Assembly: GCA_003024785.1 (NCBI GenBank)
Contig: PUQB01000022.1
Coordinates: 752,001 to 816,000 of the forward strand
Source: Selaginella tamariscina
Lineage: Eukaryota > Streptophyta > Lycopodiopsida > Selaginellales > Selaginellaceae
DNA: 64,000 bases
Reading direction: 5' to 3'
Positions 57,564 to 64,000 of the stretch are shown one piece after another. The notes under the pieces are model-generated. The model ran no database searches, was not told where the DNA came from, and saw only the letters and a list, made by a program, of their open reading frames with translations. The position numbers and the translations under genes were made by a program. How positions within the stretch are numbered: position 1 is the stretch's first letter; every line of letters begins with the position of its first letter.

Positions 57564-60500
57564 ATGGAGTCGTCGTCAAATTCTGGGTAAGAATTAAAAT
57601 AAAATCTGTTATACTCGGATACTTGAACTAATCATTTTTGTATTCAGATGTGGAATTGAAGTGACATTAAAGACAAGAGCAGGAGAAGAGATGGGCAGGG
57701 GGATTCTGGAATCAACTTGGCCATATTTTAAGATAAATGGGAAGCGCATTGGAGCAACCATGGTTGCTGTCAAATTAACCTCTGTCACATCTCATGGACA
57801 AGCAAAACAATGGAAAGTAGATTCGCTAGTCAAGCACCCGAAAGCAGGCTGCGAACCCAGATTGGACGATGCTCGACAGATATGCCTTGTTCCATCCAAT
57901 GTCACGTTCTCGGATCCAGAGGTCGTCAGTTACAACATTAATCTCGGGTGGTTTTGTCGACTTGTGGATAATGACGTTCACGTGTTCACTAATGATGTTG
58001 ACCTTGGAGTTCTTCTTCAACTCAACGAAAGCCCATCTATGGAGGGGATCCATCTGGATGTCTACTTCGAAGATCTTCAGACTCATCGAGTAGGTGTATT
58101 GTCAGGAGATATTGCTTCACAATACAGAAAATCAGCAAGTGGAGCAATCTTCCCTCTTCACATTGAAGAAGAACACAGCGACATCATAAGGAGATTGAGA
58201 GGGTGGCTCGGTCTCAGGTTCTCTACAGATCACGTTCAATTTGCTTAGGAACTTCGGGAGCTGGAAGAGTGTGCCGAGAACACTAGAACAGCTGCAGTCG
58301 GGGATCACACATGTTGATTCGGATCGCAAAAGAAAATCATCAATCGTTTTGTCAGCTGCACCTGTGGCATCTCATGCTGCAATAAGTCACAAGGAAATGA
58401 TGTTGGATGATAAGATTTATCCTTGTAGGGTTAAATATTGCAGCGTCAACCCAAACTTCAATTACAGGCCACTCAACCAGGAACGTGTAGCTGAGCTCAT
58501 GGAGAAGATGAAGGACGACAATTCTTATACCGTTCCACATAATGCTGTTTTGTGTCCATACTATGAAAGAAGAAAGGGTGCTGACAAAGTCTGGATCACA
58601 ACACCAGAACAACTCATGAAGATTCAGACGGAGAATAAAAGATCTATCAAGTACTACATCATTAGTGGCCAGCACACAATAACGGCAGCCCAACGACTTC
58701 TCGATGAACACAACAAAGGAACGATGGCAACAAAACTTTCCGAGCATACCCGTGAGAAGCTGACAAAAAGATCGGCGTTTTTAGCTAAGCCGAATCTCAC
58801 AATCGAGCAGTACCATAAGTTATCGGCGGAATGGGACGCTGCCGACACCAACCACTACAACAGCAAAATATGGGAGAAGTTTAAACACACGCGAGCCGTG
58901 TGGGAATCTCTTCAGCGACCACAAAGAGCTACCGCAGGGAATACACAATCTGCGGAATACCGGGTAAGCAAATTGTTTGGGCGGGATTTATCTCGCCGGT
59001 ATATTAATCTGTCTTTTTCCTCAGAGAGTTGAAGAAATTGCAGCAGTTGATTTTGCCCAGGTGGGCGGGAAGGAAACATCATTTCTGATGATGTTGATTT
59101 CTTGCCCCGAAGATAGGATCTTTGCCAAATGGTTGGGGATTATGGAATCCTTTTCAAAAGGAACACTGAAGAAGAAGCAGACAAGTGAAGGGGAGCCCTC
59201 AGAAAAGTCTGCAAAGAAACCCAGTAAGACGCCGAAGGCTAAGTCTGTTCAATCTACAAAGGATGTAGACAACGATTTCAAGCTCACATGGTTGAAGCCT
59301 TTAAATGGAACAACGATGGAGGAGATGGAAGTCTTGGCTGATTTGGTGATCGATGGCAAACTACAAATTAATAACAGCAGCCCAACCTCTCCTTTTCATC
59401 TCAAGGCAATGGAGTTGAAGACGGTCAGGCATTTCAAGGAGTGGTTGGGAATACACTGCCACAAACTGGGTTGGACCTCGACTTCAACATATGAAGAGGT
59501 TAGCAAATATTTGCATGTGACGAACGATGATATGCTTGTCGAATGGGTGAACCAATCGGAAGATCTAGGCAAGAATCTATTGCACGCCAACGCCAAAAAG
59601 GAGAACATTGGGATGACGCCTTCTCTTATGGCAGTCCTTCAGCAGCGGAGAACCGAATTGAACCTTATAAAGGAGGATGCTACGAATCACGACAAGCCCT
59701 ACAGATGTTTGTTGTTAGATTCGGAGACTTTATGGGGTAACATCACTGCTTGTAGGAAACCGTTTCAATTGTTCGTGATGGATCGGCGGGTGTCAAAAAA
59801 TCTTTCGACAGATAGGGCACTAGAGGATCTGGTGGAGAAACTTAGCCGTGCAAGCATATACATAGAAGGTATTTATTATTGAATTCATGCTTGCGCTCTT
59901 CACTGATACCTACTTTTTCAGGTATTTATTTCTTGATTCTTGCTCATGTCACCGATACTTTTGCCTTCGCCTTCGCCAAGAAGAATAGACATCGTTGGAC
60001 AGGATTTTATATGAACGATGCTAATCCCAAGTGCATTGATACTGTTGTTCACTTGGTTGTTAGGAATGCGCCAAACAATTTCAAGCTTCCAAATGACTGG
60101 CCAGGCATCTGTTTGCACTCCAACGGCCCTGAACCTCCATCCGATACACCGATAGGTATGAGTGACGTATTCGGCAATGTACGTTATCCAAACATTACAA
60201 GTCAAGCGGCACGGAGCATCGTCAACTTGATCAGGGGTCCTCACAGTGATGCGTGGGTTTTTGACTACTGCACTAGGGGGTCCGTCTTGAAGGAGTGTTA
60301 CCTTCGGCATACATGTGTGTTTGCCGTTGAGAAGGATAAGACCATGGTTGAGGACCTGAACAAGTGGATAGATTGGGTCTCAACTGAGTACCCCAACGAA
60401 TCCATAAAGGCGTATTTGAGAAAGTTCCCTCCAGATAAGTGCGATAGCTCTGAAGGTGAATCTGGTTCAATCTCGGAGTCTGAGAACGAACATCAATCAG

Positions 60501-60655
60501 ATATTAGACCGGAAGTTATCTCGAGGAGTACAGAACATTCGCACACTCCAGGACCCATGGAAACATCAATAGAAGATGCAGAAGATCTTGAACCATCTCA
60601 CAAGCGGCTTAGACCTTCTTCGCCTCATCAGAAGGTAATAGCGAAGAAGAATTGA
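57564..60655 (+). pseudogene. T gene 2: ParB-like and methyltransferase-like fusion protein
   Basis: Starts MESSSNSG at 57564. Introns with good borders are at 57587-57647, 58964-59024 and 59879-59921, giving about 975 codons. The first domain (EMGRGILEST, FKINGKRIGATMVAVKLTSV) resembles the N terminus of T gene 1. At about 58400-58700, NYRPLNQERVAELMEKM and YYIISGQHTITAAQRLLDEH follow the ParB/sulfiredoxin-fold pattern, with T in place of the usual R of GxxR. Next is a Lys/Ser-rich linker (59150-59260) and a region ending DAWVFDYCTRGSVLKEC..VFAVEKD (about 60248-60340), like the AdoMet-binding motif of amino-methyltransferases but with no clear catalytic NPPY/DPPY. The C terminus is acidic, then KR-rich. 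A TAG at 58246 and a frame change before 58310 break this copy. Confidence 0.65.
58964..59024 (+). other. Gene 2 intron carrying one palindrome copy
   Basis: A 61-base intron GTAAGC..TTTTTCCTCAG joins ..SAEYR to RVEEIAAV. At 58979-58998 it contains GGCGGGATTTATCTCGCC, a two-mismatch copy of the array palindrome, making up about a third of the intron. Confidence 0.8.
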
Positions 60656-60938
60656 TAATGAATTGATAGAGTGATGAATAGTTGTAAATGAGTGTAACAT
60701 AAGGCATTTTTGTATATTTCTTTTATATTTGTACAGAAAATAAATTCTCAAGGATTAATGAAGCTTTTAGTTCAAACATGGGTCACACATTAACAAGGTA
60801 AATAATATACCTTGATAATTTTAAGGTCAGCTAATTATCATTTTGCAGATGTAATGAAATAATTGAGAACATGGATTTTCAGCATTGCCATGAGGTAAGA
60901 GAGGGGTTTGGCGACAATTTCTTGTGCCACATGTCAGA

Positions 60939-62112
60939 ATGACAGAGTTCATGCAGGAAATGGATAATAATGCAGCTCAAAACATCGTTACCATGGGGGC
61001 CACTTCAGTTTTTGCATCATCATTTTTATTGGCTTCAGTTCCGAAATCAATTTCTTCAGCGCATGCAATATCTGAATCTTGTAAGGATGATGTACAATTA
61101 AATGATGAAGGGATAGGCAACGAATAGTGGCAACGGATAAATGTGAAAGGGAGCAAACAAGTGATTTGCAAAGTATTCAAGAGGCAACGCTATCTCATGT
61201 TACTCATGGCCATATTGTGTTGTTGGATGTCAATGGTGTTCTGCTTCATCGACAAAGGCCCAGGATAGAAAAACAGAAATCAAACAAGGAGATTTCATTC
61301 CTTGTCATGGTAAATTTCGATATGATATTATTTTTCGTCCAGGGTTGGATCGTCTCTTTCAAAAGCTTAAGGAGATGGGTGCGCTTGTGGGGATTTGGTC
61401 ATGCATGCAGATTCATAACTTAACACCGCTGTTGAGTTTACTTAAGAAACATTGTAGTGTTGCAGAAGAGGTGATTCGTAAAGATTGGATTTTTGACCAG
61501 CGAATGTGTTATAAACCTCTCGAATTTCACAATATAAGAAAGGAAAGCAAGCCATACTTCTTCAAGAATGAAAGAATAATTGGGACTCATGGGGAGATCA
61601 GTCGCTTAAGGATAACGAAGAATGCACATATCTTAGTAGTAGACGACTCTCCTCAGAAGGCTATGCTCAACCAAAACATTGCTTGTATTCATCCAATCAC
61701 TTTCGATCCATATTCTGATACCGATATCATGGATGAGCTAGTGAACTACTTGGATACGTGCCTCAGAAAGAAGAATCTCGAAAATTTTTGTGAGCAGTAT
61801 CCACCGTATCATACATTTCCTGAAGCTTTTCTTTCTCGTGATATTGAATTTTATAAAATGAAGGATAGCAACCGGGCGCTTTATAATATTATTCTTAAGG
61901 AACGTCAGTTTTTAGATGAGCCTTTATGCAGACCTTCTCTTATCACATCTTATGTATTAACAAGGATGGCAACTCCCAATTGCATTCGTGAGAGTGTTAA
62001 GTGGTGGCAACAACATCAAGATATTGACCAAAATGATTTGATTAATCCGGAGAGTGATGATTTAGACAAAATGAAAAGATTTCTTTGTATGATAGAAAGA
62101 AAGTATTTATAA
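60939..62112 (+). pseudogene. T gene 3: FCP1/NIF-type (HAD) phosphatase-like protein
   Basis: About 390 codons in three frames. After a splice acceptor (CATGTCAG at 60930-60937) the reading starts MTEFMQEMDNNAAQN. The phosphatase domain begins HIVLLDVNGVLLHR (about 61210), where the catalytic DxDxT/V motif reads DVNGV, so the second Asp is Asn. FRPGLDRLFQKLKEMG and LVGIWSCM (about 61335-61400) and the metal-site HILVVDDSPQKAML (about 61627) follow. The C-terminal 110 residues are unrecognised. FCP1/NIF enzymes remove phosphate from serine, often on RNA polymerase II tails. Loss of the general-acid Asp may reduce activity. Frameshifts near 61122 and 61300. Upstream, GTAAAT..GCAG and GTAAGA..TCAG pairs suggest two leader introns (60799-60937). 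Confidence 0.7.
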
Positions 62113-62373
62113 AAAATTAACATGTTGATAAGAAAATGATTTCATTTGTAATTATGTTTGATAGTATTTCTTCATTATTGTAAACTATTTTTAGAATAAT
62201 ATGAATATTCTAAGATATTTTAGGAATATTCCTTACTAAGTAAGGTTATTGAAGGATTAATTAATTAATTAATTAATATTTAAGGCTTAATTACATATTA
62301 ATTAAATGATTAATTAATAATTAAAACTTAAGTATTAATTAGTAATTTATTTTATATTCCCATTTTCACGTAT
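62113..62373. other. Right subterminal AT-rich DNA of T
   Basis: Non-coding, with a (TTAA)n run near 62255. The last about 50 bases are shared with the MITEs. Confidence 0.6.
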
Positions 62374-62400
62374 CATGCCCACTTTAGTTACAATGTGCAT
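62374..62400 (-). repeat. Right terminal inverted repeat of T
   Basis: Inverted partner of 47903-47930. TTAT follows at 62401-62404. Confidence 0.8.
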
Positions 62401-62550
62401 TTATCCTTTAGGCATATCCTGTGGCATATCCTGTAGGAATATCCTGCAACCGTATCCTATGTCCGGAATCCTGGTAGGAATATCCTGTAGGAAAGTCCTG
62501 CAACCCGTATCCTGTATCCGGAATTCTGTATCTTGTATCGGGTTATGACA
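62401..62550 (-). repeat. Element F 3' LTR, remainder
   Basis: Resumes with TTATCCTTTAGGCATATCC, contains 13-bp AATATCCTGTAGG-like units and ends GTTATGACA at 62550, next to the F internal region. Confidence 0.88.
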
Positions 62551-64000
62551 ACACCTCCTCTCTAAAGACGAGTTCCACAAGTCTTGGGACCTGGTTTAGC
62601 AGGATAATGCCGATGGAAAGTAGCAACCTTGGAAGAAGTATGGAGTAAGTTGGATGCAGGTTCCCAAGTGCGATTAGTAGGCAAATAACCTTTCTAATCC
62701 ACCAAGTATTGGAGTTGGTGGCGATGAAGACGAGAATCAAGGATGGCTGCAACTTCGTACTCAGGTTCAGTGTTAATGACCACAGGAGGGGGAGGAGAAG
62801 AAACACGACCGGGAAGAGAAGAAGGATGATACAGCTCTAACAAGGAGGTGTGAAAACACAGGATGAAGTTTCATCATAGATGGTAACTCGAGTCGGAAAG
62901 CTACAGGATTTACCTCCACCACAATCCTGTAAGGGCCCAATCGTTGAAAAATCTAACTTAAAAGAAGGCATGTTGGTGCGAATGTGTCGACGAAAAAGCC
63001 ACACGAGATCACCAATCTTATATACAGGTGCTGGCTGACGGTGAGCATTAGCATGATGCTTGTATCGTTCTGTGCCTGCTGAAGATGAACCTGGAGATCA
63101 TCCTGTACCTAACCAGATGCTGGAGACGATCCTGTACTACAAGAGTGGAAAGAAGGAGAAGCAGGAGGAGCAAAGTCAAAACGTGGATGGTGGCCTGTAA
63201 AGCAAAGAAAGGTGTCTGTCCTGTAGATGCGTGAACGGAGTTGTTGTAGGCAAACTCCGCCATTGGAAGAAGGTCCAACCAGTTGTCCTGCTGGTAACTG
63301 ATGAAGCAACGAAAATACTGTTCCAAGATCTGAATTGTGCATTCGGACTGCCCATCAGTTTGCAGATGATATCTTGAAGAAAGATCCGCTTTAACCTATA
63401 GACTCAGAAGACTCTCGCCAAAACTTGTACATGAATTGTGGACCTCGATCGAAAACAATGCTTCTCAAGAAGACCATGATGTCGAACACTTCACGGATCA
63501 CCAATTCAGTAGTTGTCTGACCTGTAGCTGTCTTGTTGCAGGGTAGGAAATGAGCTTGCTTAGTGAAACGGTCAACCACCATAAGAACTGCATCGAATCC
63601 ACGAGAAGGAGGAAGATCTGTGAGGAAATCCATAGAAATGGATCTCCAAGGATCAGAAGGAGCAGGAAGAGGACGAAGAAGACCAAAGGGTGCATGATGA
63701 GGCATCTCGACCTGTTACAAGTGTCACAACTCTGTACAAACCTTTCCACAAACCTCACAACCCAGGCCACCAATAGTTGCAAGTCATCAACTCCACTGTC
63801 TTGGCCACAACAAAATGTCCTGTAGCCGAGGTATCATGACAATCCTGTACCACACGAGTCCTGGAAACCAATAGGAACGTACAGGAGACCTTCCGGTACA
63901 GGAGTCCATCCTGTATAGTGAACAACTTGTAGTCTGAACGGAAACTGGAGGAAAAGGAACTTGCCATGTCAGGATGAATGTGTGAGATCACATTCTTTGC
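62551..64000 (-). pseudogene. Element F chromodomain and integrase, running off the window
   Basis: Reverse relics collinear with element B: chromodomain (about 62570-62830, broken), integrase C-terminal part (WLDLLPMAEFAYNNS, about 63260), core (SMDFLTDLPPSRGFDAV, about 63620; TDLPP region intact, the YHPQTDGQSE stretch damaged near 63370) and zinc region (about 63755-63850). At least six frameshifts. The rest of F lies beyond 64000, so its TSD cannot be checked. Confidence 0.8.

Larger units (their letters stand above)
47903..62400. mobile_element. Transposon T: 14.5-kb DNA transposon with cargo genes and palindrome arrays
   Basis: T splits the LTR of element F and is flanked by TTAT on both sides (47899-47902 and 62401-62404). 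Terminal inverted repeats of 27-28 bases share TTGTAACTAAA and TGGGCATG with one indel and a few mismatches. It contains a leftward DDE-transposase-like gene, a rightward ParB-like/methyltransferase-like gene, an FCP1-like phosphatase gene, two arrays of an 18-bp palindrome and a simple-repeat core. The two MITEs at 30039 and 35712 share both its ends. A 4-base TSD and the GHTHEDID motif recall Sola-type transposons. That assignment is from memory of family motifs and is not proved. Confidence 0.82.

Noticed and set aside
58218..58248. A 31-base intron removing the TAG in gene 2 (GTTCTC..GCTTAG)
   Set aside because: It would restore the frame exactly, but 31 bases is shorter than plant spliceosomes are known to handle. 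A stop plus frameshift is the safer reading. cDNA would settle it.

Overview
The window looks like nuclear DNA of a land plant. It has two oleosin genes, plant-type (TTTAGGG)n telomere-like repeats, spliceosomal introns and plant-style Ty3/gypsy elements with chromodomains. A species cannot be named from sequence alone; a bryophyte or lycophyte is a guess from the types of mobile genes. There are few host genes. About 80-90 percent of the 64 kb is mobile DNA that can be resolved, often to the base, by target-site duplications (TSDs).

Left part (1-28.5 kb): a four-deep nest. A solo LTR (1557-28497, TSD GTTAA/GTCAA) is split by reverse element D (1812-27215, TSD AAATC). D's 3' LTR holds a small solo LTR (2381-3144). 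Its 5' LTR holds element C (9014-14227, TSD ACACC) and element A (14398-26689, TSD GGTGG). A is split by element B (19617-25712, TSD ATAGG). A, B, C and F (47428 to beyond the right edge) are one chromodomain gypsy family. C lacks reverse transcriptase.

Middle part (28.5-47.4 kb): solo LTRs (28704-29628, 34096-35619, 39047-40006), two about 240-bp MITEs, and the only host-like genes, a head-to-head oleosin pair sharing a 270-bp promoter region rich in G-box and RY motifs. An old decayed gypsy element H (about 36.5-47.2 kb) is interrupted by a solo LTR and by element G (41286-46747, TSD TAGAC), whose gag is fused in frame to reverse transcriptase.

Right part (47.4-64 kb): the LTR of element F is split by what reads as a single 14.5-kb DNA transposon, called T here (47903-62400). 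It has about 28-bp terminal inverted repeats and a 4-bp TSD (TTAT). T carries three gene-like regions: a leftward DDE-transposase-like gene (DUF7869/Sola-like motifs), a rightward multi-exon gene with a ParB-like domain and a methyltransferase-like C terminus, and an FCP1/NIF-type phosphatase gene. Between the two divergent genes lie two arrays, about 14 and about 28 copies, of an 18-bp perfect palindrome, GGCGGGATTAATCCCGCC, spaced about 40-46 bp. The arrays probably sit in the first introns of the two genes. The two MITEs upstream share both ends of T and look like its deletion derivatives. T with its palindromes and cargo genes is the best candidate here for an undescribed system.

Many coding regions, including young retroelements, one oleosin and all T genes, carry single-base frameshifts. 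Real decay and uncorrected long-read indels cannot be told apart from this sequence.
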